Counted from the first letter of the stretch, positions 11,955-22,747 are shown. The stretch: DNA of 64,000 bases from Portevinia maculata (GCA_949715645.1 OX454526.1:307887195-307951194); one strand, 5' to 3'. Numbers and translations are program-made. Notes: generated by a model not told the origin, from the sequence alone.

Positions 11955-13512
11955 CAGGGTGATTGCCTAGGCAGACAACGTTGCAATTGCCGCCTCAGAG
12001 AAGCACCTAAACACCCTAAAAGAACTTCTCCAAAACGTTCTTAATAAGCTAACGGAATGGGCAGATCGTTGTGGGTTAGGTGTTAACCCTCACAAAACCG
12101 AACTTGTTCTATTCACTAGGAAATATAAGATTCCACACATTGATCCCTACTCAATCAGGGGCACAAGCTTAGTCTTCTCTGATAAAGTAAAATACTTGGG
12201 TCTCATTCTAGATAAAAAGCTTAGCTGGAAACCTAACATACAAGAAAGAATTCGGAAAGCTACGGTAGCACTCTTCTCTTGCAAAAAAAGCCATCGGTAA
12301 TAAATGGGGCATTCAACCCCGCATTACGAACTGGCTATACATCTCGATAATAAGACCGATACTTATGTCCGGGTTGGTTGTTTAGTTTCTGTTTCTGCTG
12401 CAATGGACATTCTGTTTCACCAGACACCCCTTGACATCTTTAATAAGCGGCTGCTAGTGCGGCTGGCCGCCTTAAAACAACGTTCCAGTGGTCCGAGAAT
12501 GAAATCGGCCACGCCTTTTTTCTAAACATTTTTAGAATCCTCCCTAGCACCATAGACTACACCACCCCTCAGCCCCGTTTTGACAAAAACTTCAAAGTCA
12601 ACTTCCAACGAGGGGCTAGGTGGAGGTGTTTTCTCTGACATGCTGAACATCAGCCTCCCTTTTCGTCTGACTAATCACTGGAGCGTGTTCCAGGCGGAAG
12701 TCATGCCGATTAAAGAAGTCCTATTGTGACTGAAGAGGAACGTGATATCCGCTAGGGACATCCGAATCTTCTCAGATAGCTAAGCTGCACTAAAATCTCT
12801 GGATTCTGTCTCCACAAACTCCGCCGTAGTCCTAGACTGCCGATCATCTCTCTTGGAGATGGCGGAGAAATTCAACATTCACCTATGCTGTGTGCCGGGA
12901 CACAGAGATATTCCATGGAATTGTAGGACTTATGAACTCGCCAGAAAAGGAACCATACTGCCGCTTCTACCTGCTAAAGGTCCCTTAGGCATTCCAATTG
13001 CTATATGCAAACTCATGTTTATGAGGGAGGCCATTATGAGAACTTACCTTAGGTGGACAAGTTCTAGCGACAAAACAGATTCGGCCAAAGCTGGATCTGA
13101 AACGCTCTAAGTGTTTGATATCTCTAAACAGACTGCACTTTGGTGCTACAATTGGTGTAATTACCGGACACTGTCTCATAGGCAAGCTTGCAACAAGGCT
13201 TGGTGTCTCTACAAATGACTTCTGCAGAAGCTGCTTGGACGAGGGGGAGGAGGAGACTATTCTCCACCTTCCCTGCACATGCCCTGATCTCTCTCAAAGA
13301 CGAAAACTCCATGTAGGATCTTTCTTTAACAATGATCTCAACGATCTCAAAAACATCGACAGTAAAAGTCTTTCAAGCTTTATCAAAAGCTCCAACTGGT
13401 TCAACGAGTAGGAAGAAGATAGATCCATGTGGTACCACAATGGACCCTTTTTTATTGGTCTAAGTGTGTCGGCTTCTGCAGACTGCCACTATTAACTAAC
13501 CTAATCTAACCT
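11955..13512 (+). pseudogene. LINE reverse transcriptase/RNase H 3' half, with CCTAA tail
   Basis: Degenerate 3' half of a non-LTR retrotransposon, broken by several frameshifts and stops. The start preserves the end of an RT domain (a KTELVLFTRKYKIP stretch, then VKYLGLILDKKLSWKPNI). Next come RNase H pieces (IRIFSDS near 12760, CCVPGHRDIPWNC near 12890) and a C-terminal zinc-knuckle-like part (DFCRSCLDEGEEETILHLPC near 13220-13280). It ends with CACAATGGACC, GTCTAAGTGTGTCGGCTTC and an imperfect CCTAA tail. This is the LINE whose 3' end is shared with the 5S SINE. Other copies are at 20173-20952 and 29430-29830. The clade was not determined; the RNase H domain suggests an I- or R1/Loa-type LINE. 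Confidence 0.85.
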
Positions 13513-13593
13513 ATTTTGAAAACGATTGCGTACTCTGTTTTATTGAAAAAGTCAAACTTTTTATCAAAACAAACATTGGTGCTTGCACGGTGT

Positions 13594-13700
13594 CTTGTTG
13601 CCTTTTTCTTATTCTGTAACGGCGAGGCTATGATCAGAATTAAAAGGATCATAACCTTCCCACTTTACCGCAACTCTACTGGTCCATATATGGGGTTCGC
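13594..13700 (-). repeat. LINE 3'-end repeat copy (GTNGNGATGCAG family)
   Basis: Minus-strand match to 21305-21400, 36515-36600 and 49675-49790. Shared words include GGGAAGGTTATGATCC and TGATCATAGCC. At 36240-36625 the same words follow a LINE coding tail, so this is probably the 3' end of that LINE family. Confidence 0.5.
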
Positions 13701-13869
13701 CGCTTTGACCTTAATGAATAGTTTTCAGATTTCAGATCACTTCATAGCTGAGTTTGATCAAATGCTGGTGTTGTTTTATACTTTTAACGATTTCGACACG
13801 TGGTTCAAGACATTAATTGTGTCGCTCACATGAATGGTAAAATTTGATAGATGTCATTTCACCAGCGCA

Positions 13870-14315
13870 GTTTTTAGGAAGGCGCTGCAGTAATATTTGT
13901 ATCCCGTCGCTGGCATTGTATAGGTAGTATTATAAGCCTAAACTTTATTTAAGTGCTTAAAACGAAGTTAAAAAGCAATTCAAAACTAAAGGGCACAGTT
14001 TTGTATTCATCAAATACCTCGCTAATATGTCCTTCTTTTTCCTGCCTGCCTCTTTCTACGATTTCGACAAGTGCATGTTCCCTTAATTGATGATTGCTTG
14101 ATCGACCTTCAACGACACCGGTGATCTCCAGTCGTGTCAACGCACGTATTTGCATGTAAACTTGCGGGACAGCTTTAAGATGTAAAATGTGTCGCCAGGC
14201 TCCAGACTGGACGTTAAAATTGCCTAGATGTGATTTCTTTCGTTAGTCGCCTTTTACGACAGGCGCTTTTTGGGGGTGATGCAGTAATATTCTAAGCCCG
14301 TCCCTGCACGGGAAA
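13870..14315 (+). repeat. Interspersed repeat with CCTTTTACGACA core, copy 1 of 6
   Basis: Contains GACACCGGTGATCTCCAG, AATTGCCTAGATGTGA, TCGCCTTTTACGACAGGCGC and GCAGTAATATTC. Related copies lie at 18340-18600, 28840-29035 (minus), 34120-34275 (minus), 49145-49300 and 55060-55195. The length and composition suit a SINE. The 68-codon minus-strand frame at 13949-14155 lies inside it and is not called as a gene. Confidence 0.65.
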
Positions 14316-14362
14316 CTCCAACATACATACTTAATAAATATGAAAAAAGGTTTTTTACTTAC

Positions 14363-14557
14363 GGTCTAATTGGTACCGGAACATATCCTTCAGTGCCAGT
14401 TGGTGGATTCTGCGAAGCAGCCAACCTTGCATGGATATCACAATACAGCTTGTTGTTGAAGTTGTAGTATCCTTGATTTTTCAACGAAGAGCCACAAGTA
14501 GCACACTTGAAGCATTCAACATGAAGATTCTTATCCTTAATGCGGACGAAAACACCA
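14363..14557 (-). CDS. Zasp52: Zasp52 LIM1 domain exon (second part)
   Basis: 195-bp minus-strand exon, acceptor TTGAACAG before 14557 and donor GTAAGT below 14363. It reads GVFVRIKDKNLHVECFKCAT, CGSSLKNQGYYNFNNKLYCD, IHARLAASQNPPTGTEGYVP, VPIRP. The His and Cys of the first zinc site (LHVECFKC) and the full second site (CFKCATC, then CDIH) are here. The first Cys pair must come from an upstream exon, and two candidates with matching phase exist (15364-15538 and 14760-15147). LIM domains bind partner proteins; in Zasp proteins LIM1 contributes to Z-disc scaffolding. It is almost identical to fly Zasp52, and it is one of the strongest calls in the window. Confidence 0.96.
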
Positions 14558-14759
14558 CTGTTCAAAAATTTCCATTATTACAGATATGCATTAACAATTA
14601 ATAAAAAACATAACAGGATGGATAAGATAAAGGATGAAGGACATTTTTAACACACGTTCTCTCAATTCATTCAAAAAATAATAATGATACTAGGTAATAA
14701 CAATAGGGATTCACTTTGCCTGCAGCAGCAGGAATATAAAAATAAGTTATAATTCTTAC

Positions 14760-15147
14760 ACAATTCCTACGCCGCAAATGGCACATTGCGGCAGTTTGGT
14801 TGAATGTGGCCGTTCACTAGGCGCTACCGATGCAGCTGCAGCCGCTGCATCCAACTCCTCTTTATATTCAGCCGATTGCAGGGCTGGACAAACTGGCATT
14901 ATAATTAACCTGGGATCTACGTCTGGAGTTGCCGGTGCTGGCATGTCATCGGCATCAGCCCTGAATTCGGGATGATGTGCCGGGAGGCTGGGTCGGTGCG
15001 AAGCTCCCGGTGCAAGTGTGTTTTGTTGCAATGGAGTTCCAATGCGTTCATCCTGCGGTTTCGATGATGGTGTTTCAGGTCGCGATGGCCGCTGTCCTCC
15101 AATGGCATGGCTATGAGTCCAGTAAAAGTTCGATGGACTTCGGGGTT
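14760..15147 (-). CDS. Zasp52: Zasp52 alternative exon carrying first Cys pair of LIM1
   Basis: 388-bp minus-strand exon with acceptor (TTAAAG) before 15147 and donor GTAAGA below 14760. It takes one base from the preceding exon, reads EPRSPSNFYWTHSHAIGGQR, then a Pro/Thr-rich stretch, then LIIMPVCPALQSAEYKEELD, an Ala run, and ends LPQCAICGVGIV. Its phase at both ends is identical to that of 15364-15538, and CAIC replaces CTEC as the first zinc ligand pair of LIM1. It therefore looks mutually exclusive with that exon, because using both would duplicate the half-LIM. The SPRSPSNFYW-type segment and the coiled YKEEL part are plausible isoform-specific linkers. The acceptor has an AAG end but a strong T-rich tract. 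Confidence 0.85.
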
Positions 15148-15363
15148 CTTTAATTTTTTTTATTAACTATTATTGCATTTTCTCAATTAATTTAAACTGG
15201 ATTAAAGTACAATCTCGCATAGTAACAGACACGCATTCAAAAAGTGCTTCAATTTTAGTAAATGGGAGTGTGGATGTGCTTTTTTTTTGTTTTAATTGGT
15301 AGAGGTGAAACATTTTAAGGATAAAGTACACACAGTGTATTGTGTGTGTTTGGTTACACTTAC

Positions 15364-15538
15364 ACAATGAGACGCTCACATTCTGTGCAAATGTTTTGAC
15401 CAGTTGGTAGTCCGCCAGTGCTTGGAGGCTTTGGACGATCGATTGGGGCACTCACGTGTCTAGTGGTGTTTGACTGGTTCTGAATCTGAGACTGAGTTGG
15501 GTAGTGGTTGTTGTTTTGTGGTGGGTTGTGGTGTTGAG
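15364..15538 (-). CDS. Zasp52: Zasp52 exon with first Cys pair of LIM1 (constitutive-type)
   Basis: 175-bp minus-strand exon, acceptor CAAATAG before 15538 and donor GTAAGT below 15364. After a codon completed from the previous exon it reads QHHNPPQNNNHYPTQSQIQN, then TTRHVSAPIDRPKPPSTGGL, then PTGQNICTECERLIV. The RHVSAP...GGLPTGQNICTECERLIV stretch is the usual fly Zasp52 entry to LIM1. Length and phase suit a junction to the exon at 14557, completing CTEC-x-H-x-C. It is an alternative to 14760-15147. Confidence 0.95.
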
Positions 15539-16435
15539 CTATTTGTGTAATCATAAATTGGTGTAAAAAAAAGACGATCGAAAAGAAACAAGAAATTAGA
15601 TACAATAGTTGGGCCTTACCAATAAAAAATTAAATATGGAGTTCAAATGTGGAATTTTAATTGCCTTTTGTATAGGTGTGAAAAGGACTAAAAATGTAAG
15701 CTTCACACTGAATTTGTTATTGGTAAGGCCCGTTGACATAAAGTTGGATTAAGTTGTTGTAAGATTGTGGATTTAATAATGCAAGACTGATGCCCCGAGC
15801 GAACCCGTCCAAATTTCTCTTTTAGTGTTTGAATACAAATATTGACAAATATAAAACTATGCAATGAGTGTCTTTAAGATAGTTTACCAAATAATAAAAA
15901 AATTGTTACTGTTTTATTTAAAACTCGAATAATATGTTAAATCAATCCAAAAGAGAGTGATTAAATTTACTTTTTAATTAATTATCCAAAGTTTATTCGA
16001 AGTTCTCCGAAAACAAGCCATTGCGAAAATGATAAAAAAAAGCTCCAGATGAGAAGTTTTTTTTATTGTACCCGGAAGTCCAGACAAGGACGACAAAATT
16101 AATTAATTAAGTGCAATGTTTCAAGGTCTTGCCAAGAATTTTTTAAAAAAGAAAAAAAAGAACTCATTGGCATCAGTCCAAATAAATTTCAAATTGAAAA
16201 TATATAAGTAAGCTGATTTAATATGTAGAAGAAGAAATAAATTACAGATCCACGATAAATGGTCGATTAAAGTGCATGCATCGAATTTAGTATTCACTTG
16301 ACACAGAATGTTTCTTTTAATGGAAGAATTTTTAATCCAACAATTGGTCCACAAGAAAAGGATTGCAATTTCCGTTTAACATATATAAAATGTGTGCCAA
16401 TGCATAGTAATGCTGAAAGGTATTATTTATATTAC

Positions 16436-16533
16436 CTGGCTCATGGTGATCACCGGACTCTTCTTCGTTCAAGAACTTCAGTACTTCGGACTTATCACCC
16501 GAATATTGTTTCTCGTTCTTCTTGAAGTTGATT
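16436..16533 (-). CDS. Zasp52: Zasp52 exon following the ZM motif
   Basis: 98-bp minus-strand exon, acceptor GCTTCCAG before 16533, donor GTAATA below 16436. It reads INFKKNEKQYSGDKSEV, LKFLNEEESGDHHEP, directly continuing the ZM exon (LAGGVLG). The FKKNEK-Y-GD-SEVLKFL pattern is conserved in insect Zasp52. Charged and helical, it lies between the ZM motif, which binds alpha-actinin, and LIM1. It leaves one base of a codon, which fits both alternative downstream exons. Confidence 0.93.
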
Positions 16534-17029
16534 CTGGAAGCAATCGAAAAAGAAGTTATTGATTTTATCGAGACATTTTGTAAGATTTGAACTTCATCCC
16601 CTACTATTGGTAGGGGTAGTTCGTTGGGATAAAGCAAGATAATCTGCAGGCAAAAATAGTTTTACTAGATAAAAATTAAAACTCACATAACAAGGCTTGC
16701 AGTTCACGATGGTACGATGTTCTGCGACCAGAAAAAAAATCCATATAAATTTGCATACCCACGAACGCCTATGAAATCTATTCAAATCGCTATCGAAGAC
16801 CAAAAAAGATGGTTTAACTCTATCTCATACTAAAAGATAAATAATACGTTCCCACCGACTAAAATGCAAAATTTCGAAATTCAATTTCATTTCATTTGTT
16901 TCAACTGAGCTTTGAAAATTTCATATTGCACAAGGATTTAATCTAAAAGTTTATTCGATTTGGCAAACTGCAATGTGTGGAATAAAAACTTCACGTTAAG
17001 TTGGAGGTTTTCAAATACGTGAATGTTAA

Positions 17030-17757
17030 AAAAAACATAGGGACGGGCTACAGTCCGCTTGGGCGAACTTTGGATACCCTATTCTTATTCCTATCCCTCA
17101 TAAGTCGGCGTGACAAAAGTCTAAGTATGGTTGAATTGTTAAGAACGCTCTACATATTTTGTTATATAACAAGCTCAAACTTGGGTGTTTCAATAAAATT
17201 GTTTTATTTAATTGTGGGCGTGTCAGTAGGCAGATTTAAAAAAAATTAACACATGAGAATAAAGGGCCCCTAGAGAGTATATATTATAAATTTCAGCTCC
17301 CTAGCTCAAACTTTAGATTTTCAAAAAAATTGTTTTATTTATTTGTGGGCGTGTCAGTGGGCGTATTTGGAAATTTTTTAATCCTGAGCAGTTTTATGAG
17401 TCATAGATCATATATAAAAAATTTCAGCTTTCTAGCTCAAAATTCCATTTTTTCCAAAATTTTGTTTTTTTGAGTTTGTGGGGTGTCTGTGGGCGGATTT
17501 CAAAAATTCGTAAACTTCATTATTTTGGGACCCTAGAGAGTATATGGTTAAAATTTCAGCTCTCTAGGTCCAGTTTAAAGGCCTAATTTTTGCCGACAGT
17601 TGGACGGACGGACCGACGGACGGACATGGTTAGATCGACAGAACTATCGATGCTGATCATAAATATAGTAACTTTTAGGGGTCTACGGGCAATATTAAGG
17701 TATGTTACAAACTATGCGTCAAAATTAATATACCCTTAGAATAGGGTATACAAACAA
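17030..17757 (+). repeat. Interspersed repeat ending in a TATACCCT...AGGGTATA palindrome
   Basis: Contains three diverged internal repeats of a module with words like GTGGGCGTGTCAGTGGGCG and ATTTCAGCTCCCTAGCTCAA, then GGACGGACGGACATGG and TAGATCGACAG. It ends in the short palindrome TATACCCT, TAGAAT, AGGGTATA. An inverted, shortened copy is at 62564-62985 and a terminal fragment at 61047-61125. The ending type (GGACGGACATGGNTAGATCG) is familiar from fly genomes, but I cannot assign a class. Confidence 0.7.
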
Positions 17758-17979
17758 CATATAACTCCGAAAGATTAATTATAAAAATATGTCTAGAAAT
17801 GACAGATGATACAAATGAAGATTGTCGCGTTACCTAGTTCACAGGATTCGACATTATTATGCTCACAGAGACTCAGCGTCAATCACCTCCCGGAGCACCA
17901 CCACAACTTGGCGGGCCCGGCGCCCGGCCTCTCTCAGAAACGCCCTAGCTAACTAAATCTAACTTATAAACTAAGAGGA

Positions 17980-18250
17980 TGTTACCTAAACGGGCAGCAC
18001 AAGTATTCTTTTTTTTTCGGACTAATACGATACCCGTTCCTTTCCAAAGCTTCCACCCATAAAAGTGCTCCCTGCTCCTCGCTAATAATGGCTCCATCGT
18101 CAGCAAAGAATAACTGATTTACTTTAGGGTCCGTCACTTTTCCTTTAAGCAGATAATCAAGGAATGCAATAAATATCAAGGGACGCTTAAGGTGTAGACC
18201 GACTTTGATTGCGAACTCCTCGCGGTTACTCTAACGGGGCATCTTACTCT
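17980..18250 (-). pseudogene. LINE reverse transcriptase palm fragment
   Basis: Minus-strand frame reading QLFFADDGAIISEEQGALLW, VEALERNGYRISPKKKEYLC. FADD is the RT catalytic box (motif C of the palm), and the RISPKKKEYL wording matches non-LTR elements. About 70 codons only, with no adjoining RT motifs in frame, so this is a fragment. The repeat family with the CCTTTTACGACA core follows at 18340-18600. Confidence 0.75.
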
Positions 18251-18339
18251 TATCTTTTTTCCTCAAACATGTCCATGATTATCTGTTCGTAGGTTGTTGG
18301 AACTGCTCGTTGTCTTAGCGCCCTTTTGCTAAAAAATCT

Positions 18340-18600
18340 TAGATGGCAACATAGCCACATAAGATTGCCTAGATGGTAGTTTTCCCCTTAGGCGCCTTTT
18401 ACGACAAGCGCTCTTTTCTACGGGAGTGCAGCAGTAATATTCGTGCAGAGGAGAACGCCATTGCCCAATTATTTTATTGTATCTTTTGTTAAACGTATCA
18501 CTTTGCATCATTTAAAAAATGTTTAATTCAATAAACGTACAAATATCTATCCATCTGCGATATTCTTAGCCCGTCCCTGAACGGGTAGTTGTTTATCGTA
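18340..18600 (+). repeat. CCTTTTACGACA-core repeat, copy 2
   Basis: Shares GATTGCCTAGATGG, GCGCCTTTTACGACAAGCGC and GCAGTAATATTCG with 13870-14315, and AGCCCGTCCCTGAACGGG with the end of that copy. Confidence 0.6.
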
Positions 18601-19199
18601 TATTGTAATAAAATATAATATAATTTTTATTTTTGACAACAAACTATATTTGTTTTCAAAAGTGATCTACACAAGATACAAATTAATAAAATGTAATTAC
18701 CGTCGACATTCTTCGTTTCATTCGTTTCGCTCCTCCATTTAACTTTCAAGTACCAACATCCTGAACAAGAATTAGTTATACCAGTCGTCGTTATCGCAAT
18801 AATATGTATATCGATATGAGACGACTTTGCATGGAGACAAAAGTATTTACATATATAAATATTACAAAAAAAATGTATAATTCAAATTTATCTCAGAAAA
18901 CGAAAACCGAAATTCAAAAGAAGAAACGTCGAGGAGAGATTTCCATGTTAATTTCTTTAATTGGCTGAGATTTATTCTTTATTTAATAAGAAAGCTTAGA
19001 CAAATCTACAGGGTGAGTCAAAAATGACTTCCTAATTTGAAAAAAAAACATTACTCATGTTTTTTTTAATTTTGTTTCTTTTCTTTTTTAAGGTACCTAC
19101 TTATAAAACAATAGAGATTTACTAAAATTAAATACAGCACTTTAGAGAGGACCAAACAAATTGAATTTTATTTTGAAAATAATCACTCGATTATTTTAA

Positions 19200-20972
19200 C
19201 CCAAAGAGCTTATCGGACCTCTGCGTACATGATTACGGCACTGGTGGCACGATTTCGTCAACAAGGAATTGTAGTTGATTTTCCTCGAGCTGGAAGACCT
19301 CGCAGTGCCCGAATCGAAGCGAATGTGGAACGTATTCTTGCAAGTGTTGTGGAGAGTCCAGAAACATCGACACGAAGGCGCTCTGGTCAACTCGTTGTGT
19401 CCCACAGTTCATTGCGAAGAGTTCTAAGAACCGAATTGCAGCTGTTTCCATACAAAATCCAATTTGGGCGACAATTAAAGCCAGGAGATCCTCAAAAACG
19501 TGTTCTCTACGCAGTTCATTTGCAAAAAATGGCAAGGCATCAAAATGATTTTATTCATCATCTCATTATGAGTGTTGAAGCTCATTTCCACTTAAATGTA
19601 TTCATTAATAAACAAAATTTCCGTATATGGGGTAATGAGAACCCAAGGTTGATTCATTCGGTGGAATTGCATTCACTTTAGTGCACTGTCTAGTGTGGTG
19701 TAACTTCAGAAAAAATTATTGGGCCATTCTTCTTTGAAGACGATGCCGCCAATACTGTAACCATAAATGTGAAAGGTATCGGGCTATGATCGAAATTTTT
19801 TTGAGGCCAGCGATTACTCATAGTCCTGAGATGTGGTTTTAGCAGCATTTAGCTACTCCACAAACTGCTCGCGCCACAATGGCGCTACTAAGGGAAATTT
19901 TCGGCGACCGAATAATTTCCAAAAATTCTGGATTTAATTGACCTGCACGTTCTTCGGATTTGACTGCAACAGACTTTTTTCTGTGGGGTTATTTGAAGAG
20001 TAAAGTGTACGTAAATACACCCACCACTATCCCGCAGCTGAAGGAGAACATTCGTTCTGAAATACAGGCGCTGAGCCCAGATTTCGTCCGAATTGTTATG
20101 GAAAACGCTGTAGAAAGAGCCCGTCTCTGTGAGCATGAAGCTGGTGCTCATTTGAGGGACATTATATTCCATGGTTAGGTTAGGTTAGGTTAAAGTGATT
20201 GTCGGCGTAAGGCCAACACACTTAGACCAAAGTTAGGTCCATTGTGATACCACACGGATCGAGCGGTTTCTCCCGCTACTAGTTAAACCATTTAGAGCTT
20301 CTTATGAAGCGCGATAGACTTCTCTAACGTCAGCGATAGCCAAGTCATTAAGATCATTAAGCAAGAAATTTCCCATATAAATATTTCTTTTATGGGAGGG
20401 AGCAGGACATGTGCAGAGAAGGTGAAGTATAGTCTCCTCCTCCACCTCGTCCAAGCAACTTCTGCAGAAATCGTTTGAGTAAACGCCAAACCTCGATGCG
20501 TGCTTGCCTATCAGACAGTGCCCTGTAATGGCACCTATAGTGGAGCTAATATGCAGCCGGATTAGTGAGATCAGACTCTTAGAGCGTCGCTAAAAACGTA
20601 TTAGTACTTGTCCACCTAAGGTTTGTTCTGTCGATTGCAGATAGCTTGAACAAGAGTTTGCAGGTAGCAATTGGTATACCCAGTAAACCCTTTTCAGATA
20701 AAAGAGGTAGTTTGGTTCCCTTCTTGGCAAGTTCATCAGCCCTGCAGTTTCATGGAATATCTATATGCCCCGGCACCCAACAGCGGTGAATGTTTAACTG
20801 CTCCGCCATCTCCCTAAGAGATGAACGGCAGTCGAGGGCTGCAATGGAATTTAAAGAGACTGAATCCACGGACTTGATCGCGGCTTGACTGTCCGAGAAG
20901 ATACGGATGTCCTTTGTGGATATCACATTTCTCTTCAGCCATGTCAGGGCTTCATTATATTCCATACTTAGC
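19200..20972 (+). pseudogene. Broken DD41D transposase (interrupted by a LINE)
   Basis: The N-terminal part at 19229-19681 includes a helix-turn-helix region (VVSHSSLRRVLRTELQLFPY) and VEAHFHLNVFINKQNFRIW. In the latter the first catalytic Asp position reads VEAHF instead of DEAHF. Stops and frameshifts follow between 19681 and 19950. The C-terminal part at 19960-20172 reads TATDFFLWGYLKSKVYVNTP, so the third catalytic Asp is kept. The frame ends HLRDIIFH, and the LINE sits exactly there; the last codons and stop resume at 20966-20972. Clearly inactive. Confidence 0.83.
20173..20952 (-). mobile_element. 5'-truncated LINE insertion (CCTAA-tailed family)
   Basis: Direct repeats CATTATATTCCAT at 20160-20172 and 20953-20965 flank the insertion exactly. 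The 3' end is at 20173, where GGTTAGGTTAGG (minus-strand CCTAA units) abuts the target. Coding remains on the minus strand read IRIFSDSQAAIKSVDSVSL and CWVPGHIDIP (RNase H domain), then FCRSCLDE-like sequence near 20450. The 3' part carries the same CACAATGGACCT and GGTCTAAGTGTG words as the 11955-13512 copy and the 5S SINE. Confidence 0.9.
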
Positions 20973-21299
20973 CGAAAAAAATCTCCATAAATCATACTTT
21001 GTGATTCTAAAATAAATTATTAATAAAAAATTAAATCTATAAAAGTTATTATCACTTTAAATTAGGAAGTCATTTTCGACCCACTCTGTATGAATTTGTC
21101 CTTGCATTAATGAAATGCAAAATAACGTGAAGAATTAGACTTTAATCATTATTGCAATGATGAAATCGATTTTCTTTATAAACACCTCGTACGATTTGCG
21201 AATGTGTACATATTTGTGTATCTAGTTGATTCAAATAAAAACAACATAAGCCTACAAAGACATGAGTAATTATTATAGTAAATATTAAGATAGGCATAA

Positions 21300-21705
21300 A
21301 CCCACGGGCGGATCAGTAGGGATGCAGTGAAGTGGGAGGGTTATGATTCCTTTTATTTTGATCATAGCCAAGGTATAAAGGAACACGAAGATGGGTATAA
21401 ATTAATTTACTAAGCTTGTGAAATATAAATCCTTTTACTAAGAATTTTCAACAAAAAATTAGTCATTAGTCATCAAACGGCATATACAGTGCTTTAAACC
21501 AAACTTCCCCAACCATTTTAGTGTGCAAAATTATATTTTCGACACGAATAGAATAAAGCTACAATTTTACGCCGACTCTAGAAGCTTCCTATGAAAATTG
21601 ATACTCTTGGATATTTGGCAGACTTTGGCAAGAGGAGAGGCCTGGAAAATGGTAGGTGCTTTGTAACCGAGTCCTGACGGTCACTTGTCCAACTATTACG
21701 GATTA
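21300..21705 (+). repeat. Two adjacent interspersed repeat copies
   Basis: 21305-21400 carries GATGCAGTGAAGTGGGAGGG and TTATGATTCC, as in 49675-49790 and 36515-36600. 21475-21705 is copy 3 of the 3150-3440 family (GGCATATACAGTGCTTTAAA, AAGCTACAATTTTACGCCGA, GATACTCTTGGATATTTGGC). Confidence 0.55.
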
Positions 21706-22173
21706 AATAATTACTTTTTGTACAGAGCCCTAAAAATCGACCGAAATAAAGCACATTTTTTATTTCTGAATGGACCTATAAGTGTCTCTTTTTCAACAGA
21801 CCCATTGACAGTATATATTTTATTTTTTTCTTAAGTTATAAGTGTTCGATATTTTCCATACAAACTTCACCTTGACTTTCAAATAACAAAAAATTGACCA
21901 GAAAACTGTCTAAGCAGCGCGTGTAAGTAACATTTGTGTTCCTACAAATAGTACAACGCAATAGACAAATTCCGTTCTCCATTCCTACATAAGGAGTTGA
22001 AACCTCACAATTTAATCTCTGTATGTTTCCTCTTTGAATATCCTTGTGGAAATGAAATTACATCAAATAAAACCAAATTTCCTTAACATTACACCGTACA
22101 CACGAAAGTATCCTGACTCTACATCAATCTTTCGATCTATATCTTGCTACATTTCTCAACATTGAATACATAC

Positions 22174-22307
22174 CCAAGAACACCGCCAGCCAGAACTTCA
22201 GCTTGAGCCGAAAGGGTTTCCGCAATAGTTTCATCACTGTAAATGCCAACTGGGGTATTGTACTGCTTATTGACAATGCTCTTCACTTGACCATCATTTC
22301 CATTAAG
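22174..22307 (-). CDS. Zasp52: Zasp52 ZM (Zasp-like motif) exon
   Basis: 134-bp minus-strand exon, acceptor CATTTAG before 22307, donor GTATGT below 22174. It reads LNGNDGQVKSIVNKQYNTPV, GIYSDETIAETLSAQAEVLA, GGVLG. The VNKQYNTPxGIYSDExIxExL core is the ZM motif shared by ALP/Enigma-family proteins from flies to mammals, which contacts alpha-actinin at Z-discs and governs self-assembly. It leaves two bases (GG), completed by the exon at 16533. The intron between them is about 5.6 kb and contains a DD41D element and LINE pieces. Confidence 0.96.
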
Positions 22308-22575
22308 CTAAATGCACCAAGCGTAGAAAAAAAATAGAGCATTTAATCTTGTACATTATTCTTGGAAGAGGAAAGTTTCTTTTTCTTCGTTTTTTGCAAA
22401 GGATCCACCGGAGTATAGTGAAAGAATAATAACGGTAATAATGATGATGATACCGGTAGCTCAGCATCATCGTACAATCAGGAAAAACTTCATAATATCT
22501 TCTCTCAATCTCGATGATTGCGGTCCATTTGTAAAACAAGAAAAAGGAATACACCCCGGTCACTTTAATTCTTAC

Positions 22576-22747
22576 CGAGTTGAAAGGGCGAGCAGCGTTA
22601 TTGTGTCCACAACCAATATGTTGACCCTCTTGGGGTTGTTTGTGAGCTAGAGAAGTTTTCGTCACTGTTGAAATTTGATTTGAATGTTGATTGTAGGATG
22701 GTATTTGACCAGTTGGGGTAACGTGTGGACGCCACGTTAATCCTCCC
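22576..22747 (-). CDS. Zasp52: Zasp52 exon linking PDZ to ZM
   Basis: 172-bp minus-strand exon with acceptor TTTTTTTAG before 22747 and donor GTAAGA below 22576. It completes the PDZ C-terminal Arg and reads GGLTWRPHVTPTGQIPSYNQ, then TVTKTSLAHKQPQEGQHIGC, GHNNAARPFNS. The WRPHVTPTG and TKTSLAHKQ...HIGCGxNNAARPF blocks are conserved in fly Zasp52. It exits in phase 0 into the ZM exon. Confidence 0.95.

Larger units (their letters stand above)
19009..21088 (+). mobile_element. Full-length DD41D mariner-like element, second subfamily
   Basis: Bounded by about 35-bp terminal inverted repeats (left CAGGGTGAGTCAAAAATGAC, right complement CAGAGTGGGTCGAAAATGAC), with TA at 19007-19008 and 21089-21090. 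The inside holds a broken transposase on the plus strand and a 780-bp LINE insertion at 20173-20952. Without the insertion the element is about 1.29 kb, the usual mariner size. Confidence 0.88.
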
